Origin: Haloimpatiens sp. FM7315
GTDB taxonomy: Bacteria; Bacillota; Clostridia; Clostridiales; Clostridiaceae
Length of the DNA stretch: 64,000 bases
Direction: 5' to 3'
NCBI GenBank assembly: GCA_041861885.1
Contig: JBGVUE010000001.1
Coordinates: forward strand, 422,001 to 486,000
Part shown: piece by piece, positions 14,508-25,545 of the stretch
How positions within the stretch are numbered: the first letter of the stretch is position 1
Layout: every line of letters starts with the position of its first letter
The notes under the pieces: generated by a model
Told to the model about the DNA's origin: nothing
What the model saw: only the letters and a program-made list of their open reading frames with translations
Database searches by the model: none
Made by a program: the position numbers and the translations under genes

Positions 14508-15338
14508 ATGGCAGTTAAAGTTTTTAGACCAACTACTCCTTCAAGAAGACAGATGACTATGTCTACATTTGAAGAAGTAACTACAGATAAGCCAGAAAAA
14601 TCTCTTGTAGTGTCATTGGGAAGAAAAAACGCAGGTAGAAATGGCCAAGGTAAAATAACAGTTCGTCATAAAGGTGGCGGAGCTAAAAGAAAGTACAGAA
14701 TAATCGACTTCAAAAGAAGTAAAGATAATGTACCAGCAACAGTTACTACAGTTGAGTATGATCCAAATAGATCAGCTTATATAGCACTTGTTGTATATGC
14801 AGACGGAGAAAAAAGATACATAATAGCTCCATCAGGATTAAAAGTTGGCGACGTTGTTGTATCAGGACCAGAAGCAGATATAAAAATAGGTAATGCTCTT
14901 CCTTTGAAAAACATACCAGTAGGTATTATAATTCACAATGTTGAATTAGCAAAAGGAAAAGGCGCTCAATTAGTAAGAGCAGCAGGTTCTTCAGCTCAGT
15001 TAATGGCTAAAGAAGGAAACTATGCTACATTGAGATTACCTAGTGGTGAAATGAGATATGTTAGAATAGAATGTAGAGCTACTATAGGTACAGTTTCTAA
15101 TTTATCACATGAACTAGTTAACATAGGTAAGGCCGGAAGAACAAGACATATGGGCTTAAGACCTACAGTAAGAGGTTCTGTAATGAACCCTAACGATCAC
15201 CCACACGGTGGTGGAGAAGGTAAAGCACCAGTTGGACGTCCAGGCCCACTTACTCCATGGGGTAAGCCAGCTCTTGGATACAAAACTAGAAAGAACAAGA
15301 AATATTCAAATAGAATGATAATTAAGAAGAGAAAATAG
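14508..15338 (+). CDS. rplB: 50S ribosomal protein L2
   Basis: L2, 276 residues, needed for peptidyl transferase activity and subunit joining. ATG 14508 follows AAGGAGGGAA ([17 protein letters not shown]). The functionally important histidine region [19 protein letters not shown] is near 15187-15240, and the C-terminus is basic as usual. Confidence 0.98.
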   Translation: MAVKVFRPTTPSRRQMTMSTFEEVTTDKPEKSLVVSLGRKNAGRNGQGKITVRHKGGGAKRKYRIIDFKRSKDNVPATVTTVEYDPNRSAYIALVVYADGEKRYIIAPSGLKVGDVVVSGPEADIKIGNALPLKNIPVGIIIHNVELAKGKGAQLVRAAGSSAQLMAKEGNYATLRLPSGEMRYVRIECRATIGTVSNLSHELVNIGKAGRTRHMGLRPTVRGSVMNPNDHPHGGGEGKAPVGRPGPLTPWGKPALGYKTRKNKKYSNRMIIKKRK

Positions 15339-15402
15339 TGGAGAGAATTTATTGTTCTCTTCCTAGCTTAATTAGGAACTTAGTGAAAGGAGGCCGATTC
15401 AA

Positions 15403-15693
15403 GTGAGTAGATCAATTAAAAAAGGACCTTACGTTGAAGAAGTACTTTTAAAAAGAATTAATGATATGAATAAAGCTGGAGAAAAAAAGGTCATTAAGAC
15501 TTGGTCAAGAAGTTCAACAGTATTCCCTCAAATGGTAGGTCATACAATAGCAGTACATGACGGAAGAAAGCATGTGCCTGTATATCTAACAGAAGATATG
15601 GTTGGACATAAATTAGGAGAATTCGTTTTAACTAGAACATTTAAAGGACACAAAGATACTGAAAAAAATCAGTTCTTAGATAGTGTTTTTTAG
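15403..15693 (+). CDS. rpsS: 30S ribosomal protein S19 (C-terminus probably frameshifted)
   Basis: S19 of the 30S head, starting at GTG 15403 after AAAGGAGG ([16 protein letters not shown]). The body through VLTRTFKGH is conserved. The last residues (NQFLDSVF) do not look like S19. Adding one A to the seven-A run at 15662-15668 would instead end the protein in EKKSVLR at a TAG at 15681-15683, giving 93 residues and the basic tail expected. This is a probable further sequence contraction; the coordinates given are those of the unrepaired frame. Confidence 0.95.
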   Translation: MSRSIKKGPYVEEVLLKRINDMNKAGEKKVIKTWSRSSTVFPQMVGHTIAVHDGRKHVPVYLTEDMVGHKLGEFVLTRTFKGHKDTEKNQFLDSVF

Positions 15694-15709
15694 GAAGGAG
15701 GTAATGGCA

Positions 15710-16045
15710 ATGGAAGCTAAAGCTAAAGCTTGTTACGTAAGAATATCTTCAACAAAAGTAGCAGTTGTTCTTGACCTTATAAGAGGTAAAGGTGTCAACG
15801 AAGCTTTTGCAATTTTAAAATATACTCCAAAGAGATCAGCTGAGGCTATCGATAAGGTACTAAAATCAGCTGTTGCTAATGCAGAAAATAATTTTGATTT
15901 AGATAAAAATAGATTATATGTGGCAGAAGCATATGCTAATCAAGGTCCTACACTTAAGAGAGTTAGACCGCGTGCACAAGGTAGAGCATATAGAATATTA
16001 AAAAGAAGCAGCCACATTACTTTAGTGGTAAAAGAAAGAGCGTAA
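15710..16045 (+). CDS. rplV: 50S ribosomal protein L22
   Basis: L22, 111 residues, whose hairpin lines the exit tunnel. The start is ATG 15710 ([13 protein letters not shown]), eight bases after AAGGAGG; an ATG at 15704 is too close to the site. The tunnel loop sequence ending in [19 protein letters not shown] is conserved. Confidence 0.97.
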   Translation: MEAKAKACYVRISSTKVAVVLDLIRGKGVNEAFAILKYTPKRSAEAIDKVLKSAVANAENNFDLDKNRLYVAEAYANQGPTLKRVRPRAQGRAYRILKRSSHITLVVKERA

Positions 16046-16058
16046 GGAGGGAAGTAGA

Positions 16059-16727
16059 GTGGGACAAAAGGTAAATCCACATGGTTTAAGAGTCGGAGTT
16101 ATCAAAGATTGGGATGCTAAGTGGTATGCTAATGATAAGGACTTCGCTGATAACCTAATAGAGGATAACAAAATAAGAGAATTTGTTAAAAAGAGACTTT
16201 ACACAGCAGGTATTTCTAAGATTGAGATAGAAAGAGCAGTAAAAAGAGTTAAAATTAACATTTACACTGCTAAACCAGGAATGGTTATAGGAAAAGGTGG
16301 TCAAGGAATTGAGGCCTTAAAACTTGAATTAAAATCTATTCTTAAGAATAAAAATGTGTTAATTAACATAGTTGAAGTAAAGAGACCAGAAGCAGATGCT
16401 CAATTAGTTGCTGAAAACATAGCACTACAATTAGAAAAGAGAATATCTTTTAGAAGAGCTATGAAACAATCAATTCAAAGAGCAATGAAAACTGGATTAA
16501 AAGGTATTAAAACATCTTGTTCAGGAAGACTTGGTGGAGCTGAAATAGCAAGAACTGAACAATATCATGAAGGAACAATACCTCTACAAACTTTAAGAGC
16601 AGATATTGATTATGGTTTCGCTGAAGCGGATACAATATATGGAAAAATAGGCGTAAAAGTTTGGGTATACAAAGGTGAAGTTCTTCCTACAAAAAAAGTA
16701 AACAAGGAAGAGAAAGCTAACGCTTAA
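16059..16727 (+). CDS. rpsC: 30S ribosomal protein S3
   Basis: S3, 222 residues, at the mRNA entry of the 30S. Starts at GTG 16059 after AAGGAGGGAAG ([13 protein letters not shown]). The KH-domain GKGGQG loop is at about residues 76-81, and the C-terminal domain ([12 protein letters not shown]) is intact. Confidence 0.98.
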   Translation: MGQKVNPHGLRVGVIKDWDAKWYANDKDFADNLIEDNKIREFVKKRLYTAGISKIEIERAVKRVKINIYTAKPGMVIGKGGQGIEALKLELKSILKNKNVLINIVEVKRPEADAQLVAENIALQLEKRISFRRAMKQSIQRAMKTGLKGIKTSCSGRLGGAEIARTEQYHEGTIPLQTLRADIDYGFAEADTIYGKIGVKVWVYKGEVLPTKKVNKEEKANA

Positions 16728-16759
16728 TCAATTTAGATTTAAGGAAGGAGGAATAAGTT

Positions 16760-17203
16760 ATGTTAATGCCTAAAAAAGTTAAACATCGTAAAGTTCAACG
16801 TGGTAGAATGAGAGGAAAGGCAACAAGAGGTAACTTTTTAGCTTATGGTGATTTCGGTTTACAAGCAACTGAGTGTGCTTGGATAACTAATAACCAAATA
16901 GAAGCTGCCAGAATAGCTATTACTAGATATGTAAAAAGAGGCGGAAAAGTTTGGATAAAAATATTCCCAGATAAACCTGTAACTGAGAAACCAGCTGAAA
17001 CTCGTATGGGTTCAGGTAAAGGTTCACCAGAATACTGGGTAGCAGTTGTAAAACCAGGTAGAGTATTATTTGAGATGTCAGGTGTTCCTGAAGAAGTAGC
17101 AAGAGAAGCAATGAGACTTGCATCACATAAATTACCTGTAAAGACTAAGTTCGTAACAAGAAAAGATTTTGAAGAAATGGGTGGTGAGGTAAATGAAGGC
17201 TAG
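16760..17203 (+). CDS. rplP: 50S ribosomal protein L16
   Basis: L16, 147 residues, close to the A-site tRNA. ATG 16760 lies eight bases after AAGGAGG and gives [19 protein letters not shown]. The conserved [19 protein letters not shown] is present. Its last 11 bases overlap rpmC. Confidence 0.98.
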   Translation: MLMPKKVKHRKVQRGRMRGKATRGNFLAYGDFGLQATECAWITNNQIEAARIAITRYVKRGGKVWIKIFPDKPVTEKPAETRMGSGKGSPEYWVAVVKPGRVLFEMSGVPEEVAREAMRLASHKLPVKTKFVTRKDFEEMGGEVNEG

Positions 17204-17402
17204 GGAATTACAAGAGCTAAGACAAAGTACTCCTCAAGAGTTAAATGCCAAAATTGGGGACTTAAAGGCTGAGTTATTCAACTTGAGATTCCAATTAGCT
17301 ACTGGACAATTAGAAAATCCAATGAGAATAAGACAAGTTAAAAAGTCAATTGCCCAAATAAAAACCATCCTTAGAGAAGATGAATTAAAGTCTGTAAGAT
17401 AG
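17193..17402 (+). CDS. rpmC: 50S ribosomal protein L29
   Basis: L29, 69 residues, a helical hairpin near the exit tunnel. ATG 17193 lies inside the end of rplP, preceded by GGTGAGGTAA, so the two are translationally coupled. [19 protein letters not shown] is the family signature. Confidence 0.97.
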   Translation: MKARELQELRQSTPQELNAKIGDLKAELFNLRFQLATGQLENPMRIRQVKKSIAQIKTILREDELKSVR

Positions 17403-17429
17403 TAAACTGTGAAGGGAGGTTCTAACTAA

Positions 17430-17684
17430 ATGGAAAGAAATAACAGAAAGACTAGAATAGGCAGAGTCGTATCTGATAAAATGGAAAAGACTATTGTAGT
17501 TGCTGTAGAAACTAAGGTTCGTCATCCACTATACGGAAAAACAATAAACAGAACTACAAAGTTTAAAGTACATGATGAAAATAACGAAGCTGGAATTAAT
17601 GATAGAGTTGAAATAATGGAAACAAGACCACTATCTAAAGATAAGAGATGGAGACTTGTTAAAATAGTTGAAAAAGCTAAATAG
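17430..17684 (+). CDS. rpsQ: 30S ribosomal protein S17
   Basis: S17, 84 residues, an OB-fold primary 16S binder. ATG 17430 follows AAGGGAGG. Signature [17 protein letters not shown] and the [16 protein letters not shown] end. Confidence 0.97.
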   Translation: MERNNRKTRIGRVVSDKMEKTIVVAVETKVRHPLYGKTINRTTKFKVHDENNEAGINDRVEIMETRPLSKDKRWRLVKIVEKAK

Positions 17685-17714
17685 TAGTGTATTGATGAAA
17701 GGAGGTACTTTAAC

Positions 17715-18083
17715 ATGATACAACAGCAAACATTATTAAGAGTAGCTGATAACACTGGCGCTAAAGAGATAATGTGTATAAGAGTATTAGGTGGATCTAA
17801 AAGAAAATGGGGAAACATCGGAGATATAATAGTTGCTAGCGTTAAAAGTGCAACACCAGGCGGTGTTGTTAAAAAAGGTGAGGTAGTAAAAGCTGTTATA
17901 GTGAGATCTAGAAAAGGTGTAAGAAGAGCTGATGGATCATACATAAAGTTTGATGAAAATGCAGCGGTTATCGTAAAAGATGACAAAATGCCAAGAGGAA
18001 CTCGTATATTTGGACCAGTAGCAAGGGAGCTAAGAGATAAAGAATTTAATAAAATATTATCATTAGCACCAGAAGTTCTATAA
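17715..18083 (+). CDS. rplN: 50S ribosomal protein L14
   Basis: L14, 122 residues, at the subunit interface. ATG 17715 follows AAAGGAGGT ([18 protein letters not shown]). The conserved [11 protein letters not shown] and [13 protein letters not shown] segments are present. Confidence 0.98.
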   Translation: MIQQQTLLRVADNTGAKEIMCIRVLGGSKRKWGNIGDIIVASVKSATPGGVVKKGEVVKAVIVRSRKGVRRADGSYIKFDENAAVIVKDDKMPRGTRIFGPVARELRDKEFNKILSLAPEVL

Positions 18084-18102
18084 TATAAGGAGGTGGCTAA
18101 GG

Positions 18103-18417
18103 ATGAAGATGCATGTTAGAAGAAATGACAAAGTAATGGTTATTTCAGGTAAAGACAAAGGCAAGACTGGCGAAGTTCTAAAGGTTTATCCTAAAACTGG
18201 AAAAGTTTTAGTTAAAGGTATTAATATAGTTACAAAACATCAAAAACCAAGTAAGCAAAATATGCAAGGTGGAATAATTCATCAAGAAGCTGCAATATGC
18301 AGTTCTAAAGTGATGTTATACTGTGATAAATGCAAGAATGTTACTAGAATTAGCAAAAAAGTTCTAGAAGACGGAACTAAAGTAAGAGTTTGCAAAAAAT
18401 GCGGAGAAACATTCTAA
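18103..18417 (+). CDS. rplX: 50S ribosomal protein L24 with zinc ribbon
   Basis: L24, 104 residues, an assembly initiator. ATG 18103 follows AAGGAGGTGG. The KOW motif is near residues 13-27 (ISGKDKGKTGEVLKV). The C-terminal CDKC...CKKC pair forms the zinc ribbon of the cysteine-containing L24 form. Confidence 0.97.
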   Translation: MKMHVRRNDKVMVISGKDKGKTGEVLKVYPKTGKVLVKGINIVTKHQKPSKQNMQGGIIHQEAAICSSKVMLYCDKCKNVTRISKKVLEDGTKVRVCKKCGETF

Positions 18418-18439
18418 AACTTGAAAGGAGGTCTAATTA

Positions 18440-18982
18440 ATGAATCCAAGACTACAAGAAATGTATAATAAAGAAGTAGTTCCAGCATTAATGGAAAAGT
18501 TCGGATACAAAAATGTTATGGAAGTACCGAAGTTAGAGAAAATAGTTATTAATATGGGTATTGGAGAAGCTAAAGACAATCCAAAAACTTTAGAATCAGC
18601 TGTTGGCGATTTACAAATTATATCTGGACAGCAACCAATAATCACAAGAGCAAAGAAATCAGTAGCTAACTTTAAATTAAGACAAAACATGCCAATAGGT
18701 TGTAAAGTTACATTAAGAAAGCAAAAGATGTTTGAATTTGCAGATAAGCTAATGAATGTAGCATTACCAAGAGTTAGAGACTTTAGAGGAGTTTCATCAA
18801 AATCATTTGATGGTAGAGGAAACTACGCTCTAGGAATTAAAGAACAATTAATATTCCCTGAAATTGAATATGATAAAATAGATAAAGTAAGAGGAATGGA
18901 TATAATATTCGTCACAACTGCAAATACTGACGAAGAAGCTAGAGAATTACTAAGATTCTTAGGCATGCCATTTGCTCAATAA
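18440..18982 (+). CDS. rplE: 50S ribosomal protein L5
   Basis: L5, 180 residues, binds 5S rRNA and the P-site tRNA elbow. ATG 18440 follows [36 protein letters not shown] ([18 protein letters not shown]) and [13 protein letters not shown] are conserved. Confidence 0.98.
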   Translation: MNPRLQEMYNKEVVPALMEKFGYKNVMEVPKLEKIVINMGIGEAKDNPKTLESAVGDLQIISGQQPIITRAKKSVANFKLRQNMPIGCKVTLRKQKMFEFADKLMNVALPRVRDFRGVSSKSFDGRGNYALGIKEQLIFPEIEYDKIDKVRGMDIIFVTTANTDEEARELLRFLGMPFAQ

Positions 18983-18995
18983 AGGAGGGAAAACT

Positions 18996-19181
18996 GTGGC
19001 ACGTAAATCAATGATTGAAAAGTGGAAAAAAGAACCTAAATTCTCATCAAGAGCGTATACTAGATGTAGAATATGTGGTAGACCACATGCCGTATTAAAG
19101 AAATATGGTATATGTCGTATATGTTTTAGAGAATTAGCATATAAAGGACAAATTCCTGGCTGTAGAAAAGCAAGCTGGTAA
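18996..19181 (+). CDS. rpsN: 30S ribosomal protein S14, zinc-binding type
   Basis: S14 type Z, 61 residues. The start is GTG 18996 ([14 protein letters not shown]), right after AAAGGAGGGAAAAC. Four cysteines in CRIC and CRIC pairs (about residues 24-43) bind zinc, and the KASW end is typical. Confidence 0.97.
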   Translation: MARKSMIEKWKKEPKFSSRAYTRCRICGRPHAVLKKYGICRICFRELAYKGQIPGCRKASW

Positions 19182-19213
19182 TATATAACTGTTAACGAAA
19201 GGAGGCAAAATAA

Positions 19214-19612
19214 ATGATAATGACAGATCCTATCGCAGATTTGCTAACACGTATTAGAAATGCGAATATAGTTAAACATGAAGTTGTTGAAGTACCTTCA
19301 TCAAATATTAAAAAATCTTTAGTTAATATAATGCTTGAAGAAGGTTATATTAAAAATGTTGAGGAATATAATGACGGTTCTGTTCCTATGTTAAGAATAA
19401 CAATGAAATATGGAACAAGTAAAGAAAGAGTTATAACTGGATTAAAGAGAATATCTAAACCAGGTTTAAGAGTTTACTGCAGACGTGAGGAAATACCAAG
19501 AGTATTAAACGGATTAGGAACAGCTATTATATCAACTTCAAAAGGAATTGTAACTGATAAAGAAGCTAAAAAAATGGCAGTAGGTGGAGAAGTAATCTGC
19601 TACATATGGTAG
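19214..19612 (+). CDS. rpsH: 30S ribosomal protein S8
   Basis: S8, 132 residues, a 16S primary binder and feedback repressor of the spc operon in E. coli. ATG 19214 follows AAAGGAGG ([18 protein letters not shown]). The C-terminal GGEVICYIW is diagnostic. Confidence 0.98.
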   Translation: MIMTDPIADLLTRIRNANIVKHEVVEVPSSNIKKSLVNIMLEEGYIKNVEEYNDGSVPMLRITMKYGTSKERVITGLKRISKPGLRVYCRREEIPRVLNGLGTAIISTSKGIVTDKEAKKMAVGGEVICYIW

Positions 19613-19635
19613 TTTGATGAATAGGAGGTGCGATT

Positions 19636-20175
19636 ATGTCAAGAATAGGTAGACTTCCAGTAGCTATTCCAGCTGGTGTGACTGTAAATGTAACACCAGA
19701 CAACGTTGTTACTGTTAAAGGTCCAAAAGGTGAATTAGTTAGAAAAATGCATAACGATATAACAATATCTGTTGAAGATAATTCTGTTATCGTTACAAGA
19801 TCAAGTGATAATAAAGATCACAGAGCACTTCATGGATTAACAAGAGCTTTAATCAATAATATGGTTACTGGTGTTCATGAAGGATATCAAAAAACATTAG
19901 AATTAGTTGGTGTTGGATACAGAGCTCAATTAAAGGGTACTGAACTTATATTGAATCTTGGATATTCACATCCAATTGAAATAAAAGCTATTGATGGAAT
20001 TAAATTCGAAGTACCTGAAGCTACAAAAGTATTAGTAAAAGGTATAAGCAAAGAATTAGTTGGTGAAGTAGCAGCAGTTATCAGATCTAAGAGAAAACCA
20101 GAGCCTTACAAAGGTAAAGGAATTAGATACCAAGGCGAATATATAAGACGTAAAGAAGGTAAAACTGGTAAATAG
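19636..20175 (+). CDS. rplF: 50S ribosomal protein L6
   Basis: L6, 179 residues, near the factor-binding stalk. ATG 19636 follows AGGAGGTG ([17 protein letters not shown]). [11 protein letters not shown] and the [15 protein letters not shown] end are conserved. Confidence 0.98.
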   Translation: MSRIGRLPVAIPAGVTVNVTPDNVVTVKGPKGELVRKMHNDITISVEDNSVIVTRSSDNKDHRALHGLTRALINNMVTGVHEGYQKTLELVGVGYRAQLKGTELILNLGYSHPIEIKAIDGIKFEVPEATKVLVKGISKELVGEVAAVIRSKRKPEPYKGKGIRYQGEYIRRKEGKTGK

Positions 20176-20204
20176 TCATTAATTCGTAGAAAGGAGTGAA
20201 ACGA

Positions 20205-20567
20205 ATGTTTAAGAAATTAGACAAAAAAGCGATTAGAAGAAGAAGTCATCTTAGAGTTCGTAAAAAAGTTTTTGGTACTCCAGAAATACCAAGACTATGT
20301 GTATATAGAAGTGAAAAAAACATATATGCTCAAATAGTAGATGATATAAGTGCAGTAACATTAGTAGCTGCTTCAACTTTAGACAAAGCTGTTGAAGTTA
20401 AAAATGGCGGAAACAAAGAAGCTGCAAAACTTGTTGGTGAAATGATAGCTAAAAAGGCTGTTGAAAAAGGTATCAAAAATGTAGTTTTTGATAGAGGCGG
20501 ATATATTTATCACGGTAGAGTAAAAGAACTAGCAGATGCTGCAAGAGCTGCAGGATTACAATTCTAA
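20205..20567 (+). CDS. rplR: 50S ribosomal protein L18
   Basis: L18, 120 residues, 5S rRNA binder. The start is ATG 20205 ([21 protein letters not shown]), eight bases after AAGGAG; a GTG at 20196 falls within the ribosome site. [20 protein letters not shown] is the family signature. Confidence 0.97.
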   Translation: MFKKLDKKAIRRRSHLRVRKKVFGTPEIPRLCVYRSEKNIYAQIVDDISAVTLVAASTLDKAVEVKNGGNKEAAKLVGEMIAKKAVEKGIKNVVFDRGGYIYHGRVKELADAARAAGLQF

Positions 20568-20584
20568 GTGAAGGAGGGAAAGAA

Positions 20585-21082
20585 ATGAGAATAGATCCTA
20601 GCACATTAAACTTAAAAGAAAAAGTTGTGTATATAAATAGAGTTGCTAAGGTCGTAAAAGGTGGTAGACACTTTAGATTCAGCGCGTTAGTTGTTGTTGG
20701 AGACGAAAATGGCCATGTTGGCGTTGGTATCGGTAAGTCTATAGAAATACCTGAAGCGATAAGAAAAGGTATAGAAGATGCTAAGAAGAATTTAATTGAA
20801 GTTGAAATGGTTGGAACTACAGTTCCTCACCAAATCTACGGTAAATTTGTAAGAGGAAATGTTCTTATAATGCCAGCTTCTCAAGGTACAGGAGTTATTG
20901 CTGGTGGACCAGTTAGATCAGTACTTGAACTTGCAGGTATTAAGGATGTAAGAGCTAAATCATTAGGCTCAAATAACCCAAGAAACATGGTTAATGCTAC
21001 TATAGATGGTTTGTCAAGATTAAAAACAGCTGAAAAAGTTGCAAAATTAAGAGGCAAATCTGTAGAAGAGATTTTAGGTTAG
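20585..21082 (+). CDS. rpsE: 30S ribosomal protein S5
   Basis: S5, 165 residues, at the mRNA entry and decoding fidelity region. ATG 20585 follows GAAGGAGGGAAAG. The RNA-binding domain ([18 protein letters not shown]) and the C-terminal [20 protein letters not shown] segment are present. Confidence 0.98.
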   Translation: MRIDPSTLNLKEKVVYINRVAKVVKGGRHFRFSALVVVGDENGHVGVGIGKSIEIPEAIRKGIEDAKKNLIEVEMVGTTVPHQIYGKFVRGNVLIMPASQGTGVIAGGPVRSVLELAGIKDVRAKSLGSNNPRNMVNATIDGLSRLKTAEKVAKLRGKSVEEILG

Positions 21083-21094
21083 GAGGGATTAACC

Positions 21095-21273
21095 TTGGCT
21101 AAGCTTAAAGTTACATTGTGTAAAAGTCTTATAGGAAGAAAAAAGATCACATAGCTACAGTAAATACTTTAGGATTAAGAAAAATAGGAAAAACTGTAGA
21201 ACATGAAGATACTCCTCAAATAAGAGGTATGATAAATAAAGTTGACTACTTATTAAAGGTAGAAGAAGCATAA
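21095..21273 (+). CDS. rpmD: 50S ribosomal protein L30 (frame broken)
   Basis: L30, 59 residues after repair. It starts at TTG 21095 ([17 protein letters not shown]), seven bases after AGGAGGG. The A run 21139-21144 is one base short; adding it restores [23 protein letters not shown], the family core. As read, the frame stops after 20 residues. Confidence 0.95.
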
Positions 21274-21290
21274 AATAAGGAGGTGTGAAA

Positions 21291-21731
21291 ATGAAACTAC
21301 ATGAATTAAAACCAGCAGCAGGTTCAACAAAAGCACCTAAGAGAGTTGGAAGAGGTTATGGCTCAGGTCTTGGTAAAACTTCAGGAAAAGGTCAAGACGG
21401 ACAAAATGGTAGAGCTGGCGGTGGAGTAAGACCAGGATTCGAAGGCGGTCAGATGCCATTATACAGAAGATTACCTAAAAGAGGTTTTACTAATATATTT
21501 GCTAAAAAATATGCTGTTGTTAACTTAGATATTATAAACGCATTTGAAGAAGGAACTGAAGTAACTCCAGAAGCTTTATTAGAAAGAGGTATAGTTAAAA
21601 AACTATACGATGGAGTTAAAGTATTAGGTAATGGAAATATTGATAAAAAGTTGAATGTTAAAGCTTCAAAATTTTCAAAATCAGCAGTAGAGAAAATAGA
21701 AGCAGTTGGAGGAAAAGTTGAGGTGATATAG
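21291..21731 (+). CDS. rplO: 50S ribosomal protein L15
   Basis: L15, 146 residues, late 50S assembly. ATG 21291 lies seven bases after AAGGAGG ([20 protein letters not shown]). The Gly-rich basic N-terminal half ([20 protein letters not shown]) is typical. The stop is directly followed by the secY start. Confidence 0.97.
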   Translation: MKLHELKPAAGSTKAPKRVGRGYGSGLGKTSGKGQDGQNGRAGGGVRPGFEGGQMPLYRRLPKRGFTNIFAKKYAVVNLDIINAFEEGTEVTPEALLERGIVKKLYDGVKVLGNGNIDKKLNVKASKFSKSAVEKIEAVGGKVEVI

Positions 21732-23009
21732 GTGCTATCAACCCTACGTAATGCCTGGAAAGTAAAAGAACTTAAACAAAGGATGATATTTACCTTACTA
21801 ATGATAGCAATTTTCAGGATGGGAAACTTTATTCCTGTCCCTGGAATTGACACAAATAAATTAGCAAATTTAACTCAACCAGGAACTTTGTTTGGCTTTT
21901 ATGATCTACTATCTGGTGGTGCATTTAGTAGATTTAGTATTTTTGCAATGGGTGTAACTCCATATATTAATGCATCGATAATTATTCAGTTATTAACTGT
22001 AGCTATTCCTTCGCTTGAATCTCTTTCAAAAGAAGGGGAAGAAGGAAGAAAGAAAATACAAAATTATACTAGATGGTCTAGTTTATTTTTAGGATTTCTT
22101 CAAGCCTATGGTACCTATGCAATAATAACTAGATATGGTGCATTAAAATCAATGACAGCACTAAGTGTATTTATTATAATGCTGACTTTAACAACAGCTT
22201 CAACTTTTTTAATGTGGCTAGGAGAGCAGATTACTGTTAAAGGATTAGGAAATGGTGTTTCCATATTGATCTTTGTTAACATAATATCTAGATTTCCAGA
22301 GACAGTTATTAAAATAGGTGAATTACAGAATTCAGGTATGGTAAACTTTATACAAGTAATTGTACTAGTTGTAATTTCAGTAGCGTTGCTATTAGGTGTT
22401 ATAGTAACAAACATGGGTGAGAGAAGGATACCAGTACAGTATGCTGGAAAAATGCTCGGAAGAAAAATGGCTAATGGACAGTCATCACATATTCCTATTA
22501 ACATGAATTCTTCTGGAGTAATAGCAATAATCTTTGCTATGTCAGTTATGCAAGTACCAGGAACTATAGCACAATTTATACCAGAATCTAAATTTGCTAA
22601 CTTTATTACCAATAGCCCATACAGTTTGTTTAAACAGAATTCATGGCAGTATGCTGTTATGTATGCAATACTTATTATATTCTTTACTTGGTTTTACAGT
22701 GAGATTACTTTTAAACCAGATGAAATGTCAGAGAATATGCATAAGTCATCAGGTTTTATACCAGGAGTAAGACCAGGCAGACCAACTGAAGAATATATAG
22801 AGAGAGTTTTATTAAAAGTTTCTATACTTGGAGGTGCTTTTGCTGCTTTAGTAGCTGTGCTACCAATAATAGTAGCAGGGTACACAAGTTTTCAAGGAAT
22901 TTCTTTTGGTGGAACCGCTCTTCTTATAGAAGTAGGTGTTGCATTGGATACAATGAGACAATTAGAATCTCAATTAACTATGCGTCACTATAAAGGATTC
23001 CTAAAATAA
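21732..23009 (+). CDS. secY: Preprotein translocase subunit SecY
   Basis: Channel subunit of the Sec translocon, 425 residues with ten hydrophobic membrane segments. GTG 21732 immediately follows the rplO stop and uses the GAGGTG inside rplO, so translation is coupled. GNFIPVPGID, the plug region after it, and GERRIPVQYAGK are family signatures. Confidence 0.98.
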   Translation: MLSTLRNAWKVKELKQRMIFTLLMIAIFRMGNFIPVPGIDTNKLANLTQPGTLFGFYDLLSGGAFSRFSIFAMGVTPYINASIIIQLLTVAIPSLESLSKEGEEGRKKIQNYTRWSSLFLGFLQAYGTYAIITRYGALKSMTALSVFIIMLTLTTASTFLMWLGEQITVKGLGNGVSILIFVNIISRFPETVIKIGELQNSGMVNFIQVIVLVVISVALLLGVIVTNMGERRIPVQYAGKMLGRKMANGQSSHIPINMNSSGVIAIIFAMSVMQVPGTIAQFIPESKFANFITNSPYSLFKQNSWQYAVMYAILIIFFTWFYSEITFKPDEMSENMHKSSGFIPGVRPGRPTEEYIERVLLKVSILGGAFAALVAVLPIIVAGYTSFQGISFGGTALLIEVGVALDTMRQLESQLTMRHYKGFLK

Positions 23010-23043
23010 TATTAAATAATATTAAATATGGAGATGATTTCTA

Positions 23044-23691
23044 GTGAAGATTATTTTATTAGGTCCTCCTGGAGCTGGTAAAGGAACTCAAGCTAAGTCA
23101 ATTAGTGAAAAGTATTGTATACCACATATATCTACAGGAGATATTTTTAGAAAGAACATTTCTGAAAAAACATCTCTTGGAGTTAAAGCTAAGGAGTACA
23201 TGGATAAAGGTTTATTAGTGCCTGATGAGTTAACTATAGATTTAGTAAAAGATAGATTATCAAAAGAAGATTGCAAAAATGGTTTTCTTCTTGATGGTTT
23301 TCCAAGAACAGTTAAACAAGCAGAAGCTTTAGATTTATTTCTAAAGAGCAATGACGAAGTCATTGACACTGCTTTGCTTATTGAAGTACCACGAGAGCTT
23401 ATTTTAGAGAGAATGACTGGTAGAAGAGTATGTCAGTTATGTGGCGCTAGTTATCACGTTAAGTTTAACCCTCCTAAAAATGAAGGTATATGTGATAAAT
23501 GCCAATCTAATCTTGTTCAGAGAAAAGACGATAATGAAAAGACAGTAAAGGATAGATTAGATGTATATGACAATCAAACTCAACCATTAATAGAGTATTA
23601 TAAGTCTAGAAATGTATTGTCAACGGTAGATGGTACTTTGGCAATAGATAAAGTTTTCGAAGATATAAGTTCCATCTTGGGAGAGCGATAA
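23044..23691 (+). CDS. adk: Adenylate kinase
   Basis: Converts ATP plus AMP to two ADP in the cytoplasm; 215 residues. GTG 23044 follows GGAGATGA. P-loop [11 protein letters not shown] is at residues 7-17, DGFPRT is the AMP/LID motif, and the LID carries a four-cysteine zinc site (CQLC...CDKC) as in Gram-positive long-form enzymes. It lies between secY and map as in most Firmicutes. Confidence 0.98.
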   Translation: MKIILLGPPGAGKGTQAKSISEKYCIPHISTGDIFRKNISEKTSLGVKAKEYMDKGLLVPDELTIDLVKDRLSKEDCKNGFLLDGFPRTVKQAEALDLFLKSNDEVIDTALLIEVPRELILERMTGRRVCQLCGASYHVKFNPPKNEGICDKCQSNLVQRKDDNEKTVKDRLDVYDNQTQPLIEYYKSRNVLSTVDGTLAIDKVFEDISSILGER

Positions 23692-23695
23692 ATAG

Positions 23696-24445
23696 ATGAT
23701 TATAATAAAAAATGACATGGAAATTGAATATATGAGACGTGCAGGTAAAGTTGTTAGAGATACTCTTGCAATGCTTGAAGAGGTAGTGAAACCAGGAATA
23801 ACTACTGGCAAATTGGATAGAATAGCAGAAGATTATATACGTAAACAAGGTGCTGTACCATCATTTAAAGGTTATTATGGTTTTCCATCCTCTATATGTA
23901 CTTCTATTAATGAAGAAGTTGTTCATGGAATCCCTTCAAATAGTAGGGTTCTAAATGAAGGGGATATAATAAGTGTGGACTGTGGTGCTATATTAGACAA
24001 TTATAATGGAGATGCTGCAAGAACCTTTGCTGTTGGCAGTATTTCATCTGAAGCTCAAAAACTTATAGAGGTAACTAGAGAAAGCTTTTTTAAAGGAGCT
24101 GAAAGAGCAAAAGTAGGTAATAGATTGACTGATATATCTTCAGCAGTACAGAAATATGCAGAGAGCTTTGGATTTTCTGTTGTTAGAGAATATGTTGGCC
24201 ATGGTATAGGTAGAGATATGCATGAAGATCCTGAAGTCCCTAATTACGGACGTGAAGGTAGAGGCCCTAAATTAACACATGGCATGGTTTTAGCCATAGA
24301 GCCCATGATAAATTTAGGAGATCAATATGTTGAAACTCAATCTAATGGATGGACAGTAGTTACTAAAGATGGTAAACTATCTGCTCACTATGAAAATACT
24401 GTAGCTATTTTAAATGAAGGTCCTGAAATCTTGACTTTGGGCTAG
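23696..24445 (+). CDS. map: Methionine aminopeptidase, type I
   Basis: Removes N-terminal Met from nascent proteins; 249 residues. ATG 23696 is four bases after the adk stop. Metal ligands are visible in [16 protein letters not shown] (two Asp), [12 protein letters not shown] (His), LAIEPM (Glu) and HYENTVAI (Glu). There is no N-terminal zinc-finger extension. Confidence 0.97.
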   Translation: MIIIKNDMEIEYMRRAGKVVRDTLAMLEEVVKPGITTGKLDRIAEDYIRKQGAVPSFKGYYGFPSSICTSINEEVVHGIPSNSRVLNEGDIISVDCGAILDNYNGDAARTFAVGSISSEAQKLIEVTRESFFKGAERAKVGNRLTDISSAVQKYAESFGFSVVREYVGHGIGRDMHEDPEVPNYGREGRGPKLTHGMVLAIEPMINLGDQYVETQSNGWTVVTKDGKLSAHYENTVAILNEGPEILTLG

Positions 24446-24459
24446 TAGGGGTGAATAGA

Positions 24460-24728
24460 GTGGATAAAAAAACCTTATAGGCCGAATGGTTATTTCTAAA
24501 GCAGGTAGAGATAAGGATAAGAGATTTATAATTGTAGATGTAATTGATGATAAGTACGTTTCTATTTGCGATGGTAATTTGCGAAAAGCGGAAAATCCAA
24601 AGAAGAAGAAATTAATGCATTTACGTCTTACTAATAATATAGCAGAAAAACTTACAGGTGAAACTAAAGTAAGTGATTTTGAAATAACAGAACTATTAAA
24701 GTCCATGGAAGTAAATGAGGAGGTTTGA
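24460..24728 (+). CDS. KOW-domain RNA-binding protein (frame broken)
   Basis: A small protein of 89 residues after repair, seen between map and infA in many clostridia and related to eukaryotic L14e/L6e-type KOW proteins. Start GTG 24460 ([19 protein letters not shown]) follows TAGGGGTGA. The A run 24466-24472 is one base short; as read, the frame ends after a few codons. The KOW-like core is near residues 9-25, followed by [11 protein letters not shown]. The molecular role is not established; position suggests a ribosome-linked function. Confidence 0.88.
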
Positions 24729-24735
24729 TTACCTT

Positions 24736-24954
24736 ATGTCAAAACAAGATGTTATAGAAATGCAAGGTACGGTTTTAGAAGCTTTACCTAATGCTGTGTT
24801 TCAAGTTGAACTTGAAAGTGGTCATAAAATTTTAGCTCATATATCAGGTAAATTAAGAATGAATTTTATAAAAATACTACCAGGTGATAAGGTTACAGTG
24901 GAACTTTCTCCATACGACTTGACTCGTGGGAGGATTACTTGGAGAGCAAAGTAA
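24736..24954 (+). CDS. infA: Translation initiation factor IF-1
   Basis: IF-1, 72 residues, an OB-fold protein that binds the 30S A site. The start is ATG 24736 ([20 protein letters not shown]); the ATG at 24715 lies before the AGGAGG site (24718-24723). The spacing of 12 bases is on the long side. [17 protein letters not shown] and [11 protein letters not shown] are family motifs. Confidence 0.97.
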   Translation: MSKQDVIEMQGTVLEALPNAVFQVELESGHKILAHISGKLRMNFIKILPGDKVTVELSPYDLTRGRITWRAK

Positions 24955-24958
24955 GTAA

Positions 24959-25084
<126 letters not shown>

Positions 25085-25157
25085 TAGAATGACTTTTATA
25101 TAAATAAAAATAGAGCGTGCAAACGTAAGTTATGAATCTTAGGAGGTGTAAAATTAG

Positions 25158-25524
25158 ATGGCAAGAATAGCAGGAATTGACCTACCAAGAGACAAAAGAG
25201 TTGAAATAGGTCTAACATACATTTACGGAATAGGTCTTCCAACTTCACAAAAATACTTTCAGAAACAGGAGTTAGTCCTGATGCAAGAGTTAAGGATTTA
25301 AGTGAAGAAGAAGTAAATGCATTAAGAGATTATGTAAATAAGCACATAATAGTAGAAGGTGACTTAAGAAGAGAAGTTGCTTTAAACATAAAAAGATTGA
25401 TGGAAATAGGTTCTTACAGAGGAATAAGACATAGAAAAGGTCTTCCAGTAAGAGGACAAAAACTAAAACAAATGCTAGAACTAGAAAAGGTCCTAAAAAA
25501 GGTGCGGGCAGCAAGAGAAAATAA
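25158..25524 (+). CDS. rpsM: 30S ribosomal protein S13 (two frame breaks)
   Basis: S13 of the 30S head, 122 residues after repair. ATG 25158 follows AGGAGGTG ([20 protein letters not shown]). The A runs 25249-25253 and 25458-25462 are each one base short. The first repair restores [20 protein letters not shown]; the second restores [19 protein letters not shown] and a basic KKGAGSKRK end at stop 25522-25524. The unrepaired middle frame would run on to a stop at about 25530. Confidence 0.96.
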
Positions 25525-25545
25525 TAAGTAAGGAGGGACGAAAGA

